DNA of 64,000 nt from Jeotgalibaca porci (GCF_011299095.1 NZ_CP049889.1:1143501-1207500); one strand, 5' to 3'. Counted from the stretch's first letter, positions 8,389 to 17,098 are shown. Notes: a model not told the origin generated them from the sequence alone. Program-made: numbers and translations.

Positions 8389-9153
8389 TTAGCTCACCAT
8401 CATTTCTGACAGTTCTTCCACCATTGCATCCAATTGTTGCTTTACTTGCAGGTCTACAATCGCATGAGAAGTCTCAATAATGCAGCCATTTTCTTCTAGT
8501 GATGAATCAACTAACACGGCAAAACGGTATAAAGGAAACGTCTTTTCCAGTTCTTTGATCTTTTCTTTGGTAAAATTTTGCAATTCAGGCGTTACCGTTA
8601 AGGTGATGAATTTACTTTCTTGGACCATTCGACTCAAGATGGGCTCTAGTAGCGCAATAATCTTTTCATCAGATGTATTAATTTTTTCATGGATTACTTT
8701 TTCGGCCATTTGTGCAGCCAAGGCAATGATTTCTTCGCGTTTAGCTGTATAGAAAGCATTCACTTCTTGCGAAGCCATGCTCATCATTTCGTGAGCAGCT
8801 TGTTTTAATTTCTCTGCTTCTACTTGAGCAGCCTCTAATCCCGTCTGATAACCGGACTGGAAGCCCATTTCCTGACCTTGAATTTCGCCGGCTCTAAAGC
8901 CTTCTGCTTCTGCTTGTATGCGTGCTTCTAAAGCATCTTGCTTCGCTGCTTCAACAATCGCACGTTTTTCTTCTTCTGCTTCTTTCAAAAAACGTGCCAT
9001 CTGTAATTTTTCTTCGTGATAAGCATCCCGCTCTGGGCTCGTATTTTGGATGGTTTCAATAATATGTTCTACTTTTAATTCTGTTTGAATATCCGCAGTC
9101 GTTGTATCAACAGCCATATTTCCTGCCTTAATCACTCTATGAGATAACAGCAT
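8389..9153 (-). CDS. fliH: Flagellar assembly protein FliH
   Basis: About 254 residues. A long charged helical region (about residues 50-140, with EEEKRAIVEAAKQDALEARI and glycine-spaced repeats GFRAGEIQGQEMGFQSGYQTG) is followed by a V-ATPase E-subunit-like C-terminal domain. FliH binds FliI and tethers it to the C-ring. The Gly-x-x-x-Gly series is a known FliH feature. I take the ATG at 9151-9153, eight bases after GAGG, rather than the GTG at 9162 whose first bases are part of that ribosome binding site. It overlaps the end of fliG by 17 bases. Confidence 0.92.
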   Translation of the reverse strand: MLLSHRVIKAGNMAVDTTTADIQTELKVEHIIETIQNTSPERDAYHEEKLQMARFLKEAEEEKRAIVEAAKQDALEARIQAEAEGFRAGEIQGQEMGFQSGYQTGLEAAQVEAEKLKQAAHEMMSMASQEVNAFYTAKREEIIALAAQMAEKVIHEKINTSDEKIIALLEPILSRMVQESKFITLTVTPELQNFTKEKIKELEKTFPLYRFAVLVDSSLEENGCIIETSHAIVDLQVKQQLDAMVEELSEMMVS

Positions 9154-10153
9154 CTTGCTCACCTCGTCTTAAGTAAATCTCGCCGCTTTCATCGAGCGTT
9201 CGAATAACACCAACAATTTTCTGTTGCGATTCTTCGACAGCTGATAGACGTGCTGGCCCCATAAATTGCATATCTTCTTTCATTGTTTCAACTGCACGTT
9301 GCGACATATTGCTGAAGATATAGTTGCGAATATCATCTGCCACACCTTTCAGTGCTAACATCAAGTCATCATTATCAACCAAACGCAAGACTTTCTGTAC
9401 GTCTGCATTTTGAAGGGTTGTGATGTCTTCGAATGTAAATAGGTTGGCACGTACTTCGTCAGCCAAGTCCGGATGACGATCATCCAGTGCATGGAGAATA
9501 TTTTTCTCTGTCCCACGTCCAACTGAATTCAGGATTTCAACCAACGTATTCACGCCGCCGACTGTTTCCGTTTCATTTTCCACATAGCTAGAGAATTTGT
9601 TCTCGATTACTTTTTCAATCTTTTCGATTACTTTTGGTGAAGTACGCGTAATCGTTCCAATTCGTTCAGCGATTTCCGTTTGTAGTTCCAAAGGAAATTG
9701 CGCCAGAATCAAGGCTGCTTTATCCGGTTGCATATAGCAAAGAATCAAAGCTACAGTTTGTGGCTGCTCATTCAAGAGTAAATTCTTTAACTGCATCGGA
9801 TCGGCTTTACGGGCAATATTGAAGGGACGTTCACGCAATTGAATTTGCGTTAACATATCAATCACTTCTTTTGCACGCTGCGCACCTAACGCCCGGTTTA
9901 ATACTTCACGTGCGTAATCAACACCGCCATCGATGACGTATTGCCGTGCTTGTGACATCTCTATAAATTCATCCAAGATTGTTTCGCGATCTGTCGGATT
10001 AACGAAATCAATGTTGGCAATTTCATAACTTACTTTTTGGATCATTCCGTCCGGTAAGTGTCTCAAAATTTCAGCCGAAGTTTCCGCCCCTAGAGAAATA
10101 AGGAGGAGGGCTGCTTTTCTAATTCCAGACATTTCTTCCATCTCATTACTCAT
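9137..10153 (-). CDS. fliG: Flagellar motor switch protein FliG
   Basis: A 338-residue C-ring protein. Armadillo-like N-terminal and middle domains (with EILRHLPDGMIQKVSYEIA and LNEQPQTVALILCYMQPDKAA) are followed by the C-terminal torque domain. That domain carries the charged helix LKGVADDIRNYIFSNMSQRAVETMKEDM, which contacts MotA. FliG couples FliF to FliM/FliY. The start overlaps the fliF stop by eight bases. An alternative ATG four codons further in (MEEMSG...) would have a better-spaced AAGG, so the exact first residue is uncertain. Confidence 0.96.
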   Translation of the reverse strand: MSNEMEEMSGIRKAALLLISLGAETSAEILRHLPDGMIQKVSYEIANIDFVNPTDRETILDEFIEMSQARQYVIDGGVDYAREVLNRALGAQRAKEVIDMLTQIQLRERPFNIARKADPMQLKNLLLNEQPQTVALILCYMQPDKAALILAQFPLELQTEIAERIGTITRTSPKVIEKIEKVIENKFSSYVENETETVGGVNTLVEILNSVGRGTEKNILHALDDRHPDLADEVRANLFTFEDITTLQNADVQKVLRLVDNDDLMLALKGVADDIRNYIFSNMSQRAVETMKEDMQFMGPARLSAVEESQQKIVGVIRTLDESGEIYLRRGEQDAVIS

Positions 10154-11747
10154 CCTTCATCCACATTTTTAGAAGGTCTGCTACCATTGCTGGATTTTCT
10201 TTCGCATGGTTGTGTGCTTCCGTTTCTTTCTTCAACTTTTCACCTTGGAGTAATTCTTGAAGAGAGTCCTTCTCATCTTTCTCGGCTAATTCCATCGCTT
10301 GCAAATGAAGCATATTCTCACTGTTGTCTTCTACTTCTTCGAATTCGTCCTCTTCTTCACGGCGACGACGACGGCCGGAAATAACAACAGCGATAATCAA
10401 GCTGACAAGCATAAAGCCGCCTATCCCAATCAGGTAATACTTGTAGTCATCCCATAAGGTTTGAAGGGAGTCCACTACTACTGGCTCCGTCACTTCAGGC
10501 GTTGTTGCTGTTAAGAAGCGCGCTCCGGTTACTTGAACATCATTTCTCTCTGTCGTTCCGACAACACCCATTGCAATTGTTTGCAATGCTTCTTGTTCCA
10601 TAACAGCAAAACTTTCATTGTATAAAATAGATACAGAAATATTTTCAACCGCCCCTGTCTCTAAAACACGGCGTTTCGTAGTCGTATCAAACTCATAATT
10701 GGTTGTACTGTTGTATTGTGCTGTATTACCACTTTCACCCTCAATAATTTGAGTGACTGAAACATCATTTCCACTTAATGCACCATCGCCGGAACCAATT
10801 TCTCCACCCGAGGCAGAAATATCTTGGCTACGCACAAATGGTATATCACTGCCTTCACCTGCAGCACCGGTTTGACCATTTGAACCGTAATCAATAACCT
10901 CTTCTTCCGCAATATCAAAGTTCATCTTGACGTTGACGGAAACGGATAAGTTCTCAACACCATAAACTGGTGCTAACGTTGCTATTAACTTACGCTCCAA
11001 CTCTAAAGCATACTCGCTTTCAATTTGACGGTTTTGTGAAGCTAAATCAGCAGATTGTACATTCGTACCCGATTGGATAAAGCCGCTTAACAGCTTACCG
11101 CTTTGATCTACGATACTCACGTTTTCTATCGGAAGATTGTCTACTGCTCCGCTCACTAATGCTGCCATTCCTTGAATAGCTGACGTTGAAAGAGTATTGT
11201 TCCCTGTTGTAGCAACAATAACCGAAGCAGTTGTTGCCAATGTGTCTTCCGGACGTGTAAAGACACTTTTTTCCGGTATTGATAGGAGAACTTTAACGCT
11301 TTCGACGCCACTCAAGGCACCAATCGCGCGTTCTAATTCACCCTGAATAGCCCGTTGTTGCATAATCTTACGGTCTTCATCCGTTGCCATCATGCTTGTC
11401 GAATCAAAAATCTCAAATCCCACAGATGAATTGGGCAACATATCATTAACTGCTAAGTTAATCCGGTACTTATCCACGTGCTTTGCATCGATATAGATGG
11501 TCGTGCCGTTATCCTCTAATCGGTACGAAATTCCTTGTGCATCGAGATCACTTACAATTGCGCCAGAGTCTGCGGCCTCAATTTCCGAAAATAAGAGCGC
11601 ATACTCTGTTTTTTGCGCAAGAAAAGAGACAATTCCTCCCACGAAAACGATAAGTGTAAGTATACTGACCAAACCTATACGTTTTAGCCGAGATAAATCG
11701 TCCCATCCCGATTTAATTGTCTTACCTATATTTTTAAAAACATCCAT
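10146..11747 (-). CDS. fliF: Flagellar MS-ring protein FliF
   Basis: A 533-residue membrane protein forming the MS ring, the base on which the flagellum is built. An N-terminal membrane helix (about residues 25-43) and a second near residue 440 bracket a large extracellular part with YscJ/FliF ring-building domains (ERAIGALSGVESVKVLLSIPE is characteristic). The C-terminus is acidic (EEEDEFEEVEDNSENM) and ends with the FliG-binding tail MVADLLKMWMKDE. It overlaps fliG by eight bases. A purine stretch GGAAG lies just before the ATG. Confidence 0.96.
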   Translation of the reverse strand: MDVFKNIGKTIKSGWDDLSRLKRIGLVSILTLIVFVGGIVSFLAQKTEYALLFSEIEAADSGAIVSDLDAQGISYRLEDNGTTIYIDAKHVDKYRINLAVNDMLPNSSVGFEIFDSTSMMATDEDRKIMQQRAIQGELERAIGALSGVESVKVLLSIPEKSVFTRPEDTLATTASVIVATTGNNTLSTSAIQGMAALVSGAVDNLPIENVSIVDQSGKLLSGFIQSGTNVQSADLASQNRQIESEYALELERKLIATLAPVYGVENLSVSVNVKMNFDIAEEEVIDYGSNGQTGAAGEGSDIPFVRSQDISASGGEIGSGDGALSGNDVSVTQIIEGESGNTAQYNSTTNYEFDTTTKRRVLETGAVENISVSILYNESFAVMEQEALQTIAMGVVGTTERNDVQVTGARFLTATTPEVTEPVVVDSLQTLWDDYKYYLIGIGGFMLVSLIIAVVISGRRRRREEEDEFEEVEDNSENMLHLQAMELAEKDEKDSLQELLQGEKLKKETEAHNHAKENPAMVADLLKMWMKDE

Positions 11748-11775
11748 TGACTTCCATAGCTCCCCTTATCGACAA

Positions 11776-12087
11776 TTAAAATTGCATGTTTTTCATTTCA
11801 TTAAACGCTTCAATGCACTTATTACGAACTTGAACAGCCAATTCTAATGATAATTGCGCTTCGGTTGTTTGAATCATGACATCATGCATTTCAATATCTT
11901 CACCCATAATCATCGCTTGCATCGACTGATCTGCTCGGATTTGCTGTGAACTTAATTGATAGAAGGCATCGCCTAAGATATTTCCAAAACCATTACTGCC
12001 ATTAATATCTGCTGTCTGAAAGGAGCCCATTTGTTCTACGCCATTTAGACGGTCCAACATGATACGTGTACTTGCTTCGATATTCAT
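11776..12087 (-). CDS. fliE: Flagellar hook-basal body protein FliE
   Basis: A 103-residue helical protein with the FliE C-terminal signature DVMIQTTEAQLSLELAVQVRNKCIEAFNEMKNMQ, of which the core is EAQLSLELAVQVRNK. FliE joins the MS ring to the proximal rod. The order flgB-flgC-fliE-fliF is the canonical start of the Gram-positive fla/che operon. It lies 10 bases after the flgC stop, with GGAGGAAT as ribosome binding site. Confidence 0.95.
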   Translation of the reverse strand: MNIEASTRIMLDRLNGVEQMGSFQTADINGSNGFGNILGDAFYQLSSQQIRADQSMQAMIMGEDIEMHDVMIQTTEAQLSLELAVQVRNKCIEAFNEMKNMQF

Positions 12088-12097
12088 TTTATTCCTC

Positions 12098-12526
12098 CTA
12101 CTTAGCCGAAATCAGCAATGCTTGTTTCAGCATGTCTTTACCAGCCTCTAGAGCTGTTGCGTTCGCTTCATAAGCGCGAATCGTGTTCATCATATTAACC
12201 ATCTCATCTGCCATATTTACATTGGATGAAGCCACATAGCCTTCTGCATTGGCATCGGGGTGTGAAGGGTCGTAAGTCATCACGACCGTCTCATCAGTCG
12301 CGATTTCTGTTGTTCGTACTCCAAAACTTTTTTGGTTGTTTAAGTTAAATTGACTCGAACTGCTTTTAAGCGCTTCCTCAAACACAATCGATTTTCTTTG
12401 ATACGGACCGCCTTCTTCTGTACGCGTTGTATTCACATTCGCGATATTTGTAGAAAACGTATCCAATTTCAAGCGTTCTAAACTTAACCCGCTGGAGCTA
12501 ATATGTAATGCATCAAAAACTGCCAT
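12098..12526 (-). CDS. flgC: Flagellar basal-body rod protein FlgC
   Basis: A 142-residue proximal rod protein. The N-terminal ALHISSSGLSLERLKLDTFS plus NIANVNTTRT is the rod motif, and the C-terminal VNMADEMVNMMNTIRAYEAN matches FlgC. Rod subunits are exported before the hook and assemble on FliE. It follows flgB by 13 bases. The length equals that expected for FlgC and distinguishes it from the longer FlgG and FlgF. Confidence 0.96.
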   Translation of the reverse strand: MAVFDALHISSSGLSLERLKLDTFSTNIANVNTTRTEEGGPYQRKSIVFEEALKSSSSQFNLNNQKSFGVRTTEIATDETVVMTYDPSHPDANAEGYVASSNVNMADEMVNMMNTIRAYEANATALEAGKDMLKQALLISAK

Positions 12527-12539
12527 TTTTCACTTTCTC

Positions 12540-12920
12540 CTATCCACCTATAATTGTTTTCAATCGTGAATACTGACCATTCAGCTGACTAATGAGTGCT
12601 TGATAGTACAATGAATTCTCTGCGAGGTTCACCATTTCCATGTCCAAATCTACGTTGTTGCCATTTTCTTTCACAGAGGTCCCTGTGCGCTTACTCACAA
12701 TCGGTTTAATATCTGCGATGTTACTGCTTCCCAAATGTTGTTCTTGAGTCTTATTGATGGTCACGCCATGAACGGATTTAGACAGGAGCGTTTCGAATGC
12801 TACCTGATTCGTTTTGTAGTTATCTGTGTTTATATTAGCGATATTACTATTAATTGCATCTTGTCTTAATGATGATGCTTCGATTGCATTTTTCAAGAGG
12901 TTTAGGTTGATATTTGTCAT
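12540..12920 (-). CDS. flgB: Flagellar basal-body rod protein FlgB
   Basis: A 126-residue proximal rod protein with LKNAIEASSLRQDAINSNIA near the start (the rod N-terminal motif with NIANINTDNYK following) and VDLDMEMVNLAENSLYYQALI near the end. It is the first gene of the long basal-body/export operon. A 230-base gap upstream holds a terminator for the preceding unit and a sigma-A-like promoter. The ribosome binding site is ACGGAGGCG. Confidence 0.95.
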   Translation of the reverse strand: MTNINLNLLKNAIEASSLRQDAINSNIANINTDNYKTNQVAFETLLSKSVHGVTINKTQEQHLGSSNIADIKPIVSKRTGTSVKENGNNVDLDMEMVNLAENSLYYQALISQLNGQYSRLKTIIGG

Positions 12921-13020
12921 ATATTGATTGCGCCTCCGTTTATTATAAAATGATGAAAATTAAATGTGAAAACTTAACATTTAAAGGTTTGATTGAAAAA
13001 CTATTGTTTATTCCTTGATA

Positions 13021-13048
13021 ACTATAGCAGATATTTAATCGTATTCAA
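13021..13048 (-). promoter_or_regulatory. Candidate sigma-A promoter of the flgB operon
   Basis: Minus strand TTGAAT (13043-13048), 16-base spacer, TATAGT (13021-13026), about 100 bases before the flgB start. No CCGATA-type sigma-28 element is visible here. This fits early flagellar genes being read by the vegetative sigma factor. Confidence 0.6.
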
Positions 13049-13089
13049 CAAAAATATTATATAATAATAATGCATATATTTTAACGCAG

Positions 13090-13133
13090 AAAAAGGAAGG
13101 CTTTTGACTAATTATAGTCGTGAAAGCACTTCC
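13090..13133 (-). terminator. Rho-independent terminator after fliS
   Basis: On the minus strand an imperfect hairpin (GGAAG, GCTTT and GACTA pairing with TAGTC, AAAGC and CTTCC, with small internal loops) is followed by TTTTT. It separates the late flaG-fliD-fliS unit from the flgB promoter. Confidence 0.7.
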
Positions 13134-13151
13134 ATGGCTTGTATATAGGCA

Positions 13152-13514
13152 TTAAATTTGGTTCCAAGATTCTAATAATTCCTTGACAATTTTGATAGAG
13201 TTGTCGATAATTGTGACATCTTTTTGAACGTTCGCAAGCATTGCTTGTTCATATAAGTAGGTATACATCGTGTCTAGACTTTTGGCCACTTCTCCGCCTT
13301 CTTCAAAATTAAGCGTACTTTGTAATTCTACAATAATATTTTGATGTTTTTGAAGCGTTTTATTCGCTTGTTCAAAGTCGTTTTTCTCTATAAAAATCTT
13401 GGCTAATGATAAGTTTTTAATACTTCCTTCAAATAACAGCGAGACTAATTTTTTTGGTGAAGCAGTTAAAATTTGATTCTGTTGATACATGTTTTTTGCA
13501 TTTTTATTATACAT
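13152..13514 (-). CDS. fliS: Flagellin-specific chaperone FliS
   Basis: A 120-residue helical protein with the FliS pattern: YQQNQILTASPKKLVSLLFEGSIKNLSLA at the start and LNFEEGGEVAKSLDTMYTYLYEQ in the middle. The core motif is SPKKLVSLLFEG. FliS binds the C-terminal helices of flagellin in the cytoplasm and prevents early polymerisation. It is the last gene of the flaG-fliD-fliS unit, followed by a terminator. Confidence 0.95.
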   Translation of the reverse strand: MYNKNAKNMYQQNQILTASPKKLVSLLFEGSIKNLSLAKIFIEKNDFEQANKTLQKHQNIIVELQSTLNFEEGGEVAKSLDTMYTYLYEQAMLANVQKDVTIIDNSIKIVKELLESWNQI

Positions 13515-13524
13515 AACGGACTCC

Positions 13525-13848
13525 TTATAAATGGTGGTTCACAAAAGTTGGTTGTTTTCTGGGATAAAGATAGTTTTTTACTAAGGCTTCTTTTTTATTC
13601 ATCGCGCGCATTTCCGTTGCAACTTCTGCTTTTGCTACTTTTAGTACGGCAATCATTTCCTGTTGCTTCGTAATAATAGCCTGTAATAGCAACGCTTCCT
13701 CTGGTGAATAAGGAACGGCTTCCATTGTACTCAAGTAGACAACGAGTGGTTTTAAGTGACTAATAACTTCTTGCGCTTGAGCGGCACTGCCATCCCAGTT
13801 AGCGGTCATTTTTTGCATCTCTTTTATGCGTATTATACGTTCGTCCAT
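13525..13848 (-). CDS. Small helical protein, probable FliT-like export chaperone
   Basis: A 107-residue, strongly helical, soluble protein between fliD and fliS, the place where fliT is usually found. Visible features are EEALLLQAIITKQQEMIAVL (an amphipathic helix) followed by a charged stretch and a KEALVKNYL element that recalls the ending of FliT proteins, which bind FliD and hold it export-ready. I see no diagnostic motif, so FliT is inferred from position, size and helix pattern. It lies 8 bases after fliD and 10 bases before fliS. Confidence 0.6.
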   Translation of the reverse strand: MDERIIRIKEMQKMTANWDGSAAQAQEVISHLKPLVVYLSTMEAVPYSPEEALLLQAIITKQQEMIAVLKVAKAEVATEMRAMNKKEALVKNYLYPRKQPTFVNHHL

Positions 13849-13856
13849 ATATTCAC

Positions 13857-15584
13857 CTATTTATTATTACCATTTGATGAACTGACTTGACTCATGAGGT
13901 AATTTATTTGTGACTCTGCTTCCATCATCGCAATATCCAAAGCAGTGAATTGTTTAATATAACGTTCACGTTTCGCATCTAGTCGTTCATTAAAGACGGT
14001 AATGCGTTTGTCTAAATCTTTAATCATTTTGTCATAGGTTTCATTTTTAGTCGCAATGATTCCTTCTTTAGAGTCCGTAAAGCTATTAAGCAATGTACTG
14101 AATTTTTGTGCCATACCCACTTCGTCTTTTTTCGTAACCGTTGTTCCGTCGGCTGCTTCTGACGTTGTTTCAACCGTATAGTTAAACAAATCGGAAACAA
14201 TCTTGCTGTTCTCTTTTAAAGCTGTTTCGAGTTTAGATTTATCCAACGTTGCTTTACCGCTACGATCTACACTGATACCGATTGCGGTCGCAGTATTATT
14301 CCCCGCGTTACCATTCGCAACAGGTTGGGTTAATAGACCGCGTAATTGTGATTGTAGACGCATGATACTGCCGTCTCCCGCAAGGGCCCCCGTTTTATTA
14401 TTTTCCTGTGAAGGATCACCTACATCCAATTGCGTTGAAATAAAGGTCATCGTCGAGTTATATTGATCGACAAAATCTTGTACAAGCTTCGTACTAGCTT
14501 CTAAATCGTCGGTTACTTTGGCTGTGACTGCCTCTGTCGTAGTCGCTTGCAGAGTCAATGTCACACCTTCCATAATATCGGAAATCGTGTTGGTATCACG
14601 CGTAATAGCAATGCCGTTTACGATGACAGAAGCTTGTTTCCCTTGTGTGACTTGGTTCGGCTTCAGATTAGCGAGACCTAAATCATTCGCCAGTGTACCG
14701 CCAATAGTAATTGTTTTATCCCCTAAATCCTCAATTTGAAGAACCACATGGTTATCAATAATAACCGCGGAAACGCCGCTCTCTTTTGTAGATTCATTAA
14801 TACGATCAATAACTGACTTAATGCTGTCTTTTTCTGAAATCGGAAGCGTTTGGGCTTCTTTACCGCTGATACCAATCGTTAAATCGCCAGCTTTACCCCA
14901 AGCACTAGTCAATTTTGTATCTTCAGCTAGCTCTAGTTTATTTCCTCTCATGTGAGTAATGTTATTTGATCCTACGATATCTAAGCCTAAGTCGCTTGCC
15001 ACTGTCCCGCCGATGTTAATTTTTTTATTACCTAAATCCGCACTTTGAAGAACCACATGGTTATCAATAATAACCGCAGAAACGCCGCTCTCTTTGGTTG
15101 ATTCATTAATGCGGTCAATAACTGACTCAATACTGTCTGTTTCTGAAATCGTAATTGTTTGGGCATCTTTACCAGCGATACCAATCTTTAAATCACCTGC
15201 TTTACCCCAAGCACTACTCAATTTTGTGTCTTCAGCCAGTTCTAGTTTATTTCCGATGACTTGCGTACGGGTTGCGAGCTGTTTCACTTCGATTGAAAAA
15301 TCACCTGAAAGAGCAGCTGGACTCGCACTTAAAGTGAACTTTCCTTCCTGAGAAAGCTTCACTTTCTTTGCATCAAACGCCGCTGGTTTCGTTAGAGCAT
15401 TCATTTTGTCGGTAAGATTCGTCAAACGTGTTTGCACATCTTTCCAAGCTGACTGTTCAGCTTTTAGAGACGTTTGTTCTCCTGTAAATTTAGTAAGCTT
15501 CCCTGATTCCGCTGAGATTAATTGTTCCACCGTTTCCATGGTAATCCCCGAATAGGTTCCCATGATGTTCATTGAACTTGCCAT
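13857..15584 (-). CDS. fliD: Flagellar filament cap protein FliD with internal duplication
   Basis: A 575-residue cap protein (HAP2), longer than the roughly 450-500 residues usual in Bacilli. The FliD N-terminal domain (about 1-110, with SGITMETVEQLISAES) and C-terminal domain (about 320-575, ending in a coiled coil and MEAESQINYLMSQV) are normal. Between them residues 111-213 and 214-316 are a tandem duplicate. Both begin GNKLELAEDTKL and contain IDRINESTKESGVSAVIIDN, resembling the flagellin hook IN motif. Removing one copy gives about 472 residues. The cap folds flagellin at the filament tip. It is in an operon with flaG upstream and fliS downstream. Confidence 0.94.
   Translation of the reverse strand: MASSMNIMGTYSGITMETVEQLISAESGKLTKFTGEQTSLKAEQSAWKDVQTRLTNLTDKMNALTKPAAFDAKKVKLSQEGKFTLSASPAALSGDFSIEVKQLATRTQVIGNKLELAEDTKLSSAWGKAGDLKIGIAGKDAQTITISETDSIESVIDRINESTKESGVSAVIIDNHVVLQSADLGNKKINIGGTVASDLGLDIVGSNNITHMRGNKLELAEDTKLTSAWGKAGDLTIGISGKEAQTLPISEKDSIKSVIDRINESTKESGVSAVIIDNHVVLQIEDLGDKTITIGGTLANDLGLANLKPNQVTQGKQASVIVNGIAITRDTNTISDIMEGVTLTLQATTTEAVTAKVTDDLEASTKLVQDFVDQYNSTMTFISTQLDVGDPSQENNKTGALAGDGSIMRLQSQLRGLLTQPVANGNAGNNTATAIGISVDRSGKATLDKSKLETALKENSKIVSDLFNYTVETTSEAADGTTVTKKDEVGMAQKFSTLLNSFTDSKEGIIATKNETYDKMIKDLDKRITVFNERLDAKRERYIKQFTALDIAMMEAESQINYLMSQVSSSNGNNK
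14637..15254 (-). repeat. Tandem 309-bp in-frame duplication inside fliD
   Basis: Two adjacent 309-bp (103-codon) copies, 14946-15254 and 14637-14945, lie in direct tandem and in frame. By eye 76 of the first 91 encoded residues are identical. Long DNA stretches also match, for example around the codons for IDNHVVLQ. The last dozen residues of each copy diverge. Confidence 0.9.
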
Positions 15585-15588
15585 TTCT

Positions 15589-15927
15589 TCACTCCGTTCT
15601 ATCCACTAAAATACCTGCTTGTTCCCAAATACCTGCAATTACATTCAGCATTTCTTCAGGTGGAAATTCTTTGATTACTTCGTGTGTTTGTAAATCAATC
15701 ATTTTGACAATGGTGCGATTGGTGCCTTCATGTGTCTCGATTGAAAATTCTGTGTTTAAGCCTACCACATATTTATTGGCTTCACTGACAATTCTTTTTA
15801 AATCAGTCGTTTCATTAAAGACTTCTTTATCATCTGCTTGATTCTTTTTATTAGGTGCGACGTTCTTTTCTAAATAATTCTGTTTGGCATCAAATAAAAT
15901 TCGGTTAACATGTGTGATCCGTTCCAT
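15589..15927 (-). CDS. flaG: FlaG-family flagellar protein
   Basis: A 112-residue protein whose C-terminal half (about residues 60-112) contains NTEFSIETHEGTNRTIVKMID then QTHEVIKEFPPEEMLNVIAG. This is the FlaG signature (LxFxxxxxxxxxVVKVxDxxTxEVIRQIPxEE). FlaG affects filament length in several bacteria; its exact role is unclear. The N-terminal half is lysine and asparagine rich and not conserved. It opens the flaG-fliD-fliT-like-fliS unit, four bases before fliD, behind a sigma-28-type promoter. Confidence 0.9.
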   Translation of the reverse strand: MERITHVNRILFDAKQNYLEKNVAPNKKNQADDKEVFNETTDLKRIVSEANKYVVGLNTEFSIETHEGTNRTIVKMIDLQTHEVIKEFPPEEMLNVIAGIWEQAGILVDRTE

Positions 15928-15974
15928 CAGTATTACCCCCAGTTAATTATGCACGAATTATTCTACTTGTCTTT

Positions 15975-16001
15975 CTATCGGATGAAAAAAAAAATAATTA
16001 A
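15975..16001 (-). promoter_or_regulatory. SigD (sigma-28) promoter of flaG-fliD-fliS
   Basis: Minus strand TTAA (15998-16001), 15-base spacer, TCCGATAG (15975-15982), about 50 bases before flaG. It shares spacing and core with five other units in the window. Confidence 0.8.
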
Positions 16002-16003
16002 GA

Positions 16004-16042
16004 CAAAAAAACATGAGAAACGATTGTAGTCGTTTCCCATGT
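16004..16042 (-). terminator. Rho-independent terminator after flagellin
   Basis: Minus strand hairpin with arms ACATGGGAAACGA and TCGTTTCTCATGT (one mismatch), a 6-base loop and a run of seven T. It lies 18 bases after the flagellin stop and just upstream of the flaG promoter. Confidence 0.92.
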
Positions 16043-16059
16043 TAAAAATTTTATGAAGA

Positions 16060-17001
16060 TTATTGCAATAGTTGCAATACGCCTTGTGGCATTTGGTTAG
16101 CTTGCGCAAGCATGGATGTAGCTGCTTGAGAAAGGATGTTTGATTTCGTGAATGACATCATTTCTTCAGCCATATCAACGTCACGGATACGTGAGTTAGC
16201 TTCAGATAGGTTTTCTTTTGTTGTAGTTAGGTTGTTGATTGTGTGTTCTAGACGGTTTTGTGTAGCGCCTAGGTTTGAGCGTTGCTCAGAAACTTTTTTA
16301 ATTGCTCCGTCAATTGCCTCAATAGCTGTATCTGCTGCAGTTTTTTCTCCTACTTTAGCAGCTGGCATAAAATCTCCTAGTGCAACACCTTTTACACCCG
16401 GTTTGGTAACTTTACCGTCTCCATCAACTTCCTCTTTTACCTCTGCTACCACATCGTCATCTTCTGCTTTTTTACCTAAAGAAACTTTGTTATCAAGAAG
16501 CGCTTTAGAAGTCATGTTTTTGAGTTTAACTTCTAGCTTATCTTTTTCATTAGTATCTGCACCAATTTGTAAAGATACACTTTCTTCGTCAGCTAATAGT
16601 TGTTTACCATTAAATTTTGTAGTTGTAGCAATTCTGTCAATTTCTGAAGTCAATGCAGTCAACTCATCTTGAATAGCTGACAAGTCGTCGACACTGTTTG
16701 TTTCGTTTCCTGCTTGTACAGAAAGATCACGCATACGATTCAAGATTGAGTGTGTTTCGTTCAAAGCGCCTTCTGCAGTTTGGATTAAAGAAATACCATC
16801 TTGAGCATTACGAGTTGCTTGTGTCAAACCAGAGATTTGGTTTTTCATTTTCTCTGAGATAGAAAGACCTGCTGCATCGTCCCCAGCTTTGTTGATACGT
16901 AGACCTGAAGATAGTTTAGCTAAAGATCCAGATTTAGAAGCGTTAGCTGCGCCTAGACGTGAGTATGTGTTCATTGCGGAAATATTTGTATTAATTCTCA
17001 T
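16060..17001 (-). CDS. hag: Flagellin
   Basis: A 313-residue filament subunit. The conserved N-terminal D0/D1 part (residues 1-150: MRINTNISAMNTYSRLGAAN, then LSSGLRINKAGDDAAGLSIS) and C-terminal D1/D0 part (about 225-313, ending SMLAQANQMPQGVLQLLQ) are standard. The short middle part (about 165-215) is acidic and lysine-rich and lacks large outer domains. It is the single flagellin gene in the window. An AGGAGG ribosome binding site and a strong sigma-28 promoter precede it, and a clear terminator follows, so it is transcribed alone and probably at high level. Confidence 0.98.
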   Translation of the reverse strand: MRINTNISAMNTYSRLGAANASKSGSLAKLSSGLRINKAGDDAAGLSISEKMKNQISGLTQATRNAQDGISLIQTAEGALNETHSILNRMRDLSVQAGNETNSVDDLSAIQDELTALTSEIDRIATTTKFNGKQLLADEESVSLQIGADTNEKDKLEVKLKNMTSKALLDNKVSLGKKAEDDDVVAEVKEEVDGDGKVTKPGVKGVALGDFMPAAKVGEKTAADTAIEAIDGAIKKVSEQRSNLGATQNRLEHTINNLTTTKENLSEANSRIRDVDMAEEMMSFTKSNILSQAATSMLAQANQMPQGVLQLLQ

Positions 17002-17051
17002 TTGTGTTGCCTCCTATGTTTTGTTTAATGAGGTCTTGCCTCTATTATTAG

Positions 17052-17078
17052 TTATCGGGTGTGGTTAAAGATAGTTAA
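17052..17078 (-). promoter_or_regulatory. SigD (sigma-28) promoter of flagellin
   Basis: Minus strand TTAA (17075-17078), 15-base spacer, CCCGATAA (17052-17059), 50 bases before the flagellin start. It is the closest of the set to the Bacillus SigD consensus TAAA-N15-GCCGATAA. Confidence 0.88.
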
Positions 17079-17098
17079 GGAAAAAATTGGATTTTTTA

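Noticed and set aside
16136..16672. A 178-codon open frame on the plus strand across the flagellin gene.
   Set aside because: It is antisense to the fully supported flagellin gene, has no ribosome binding site and shows serine-rich shadow composition.
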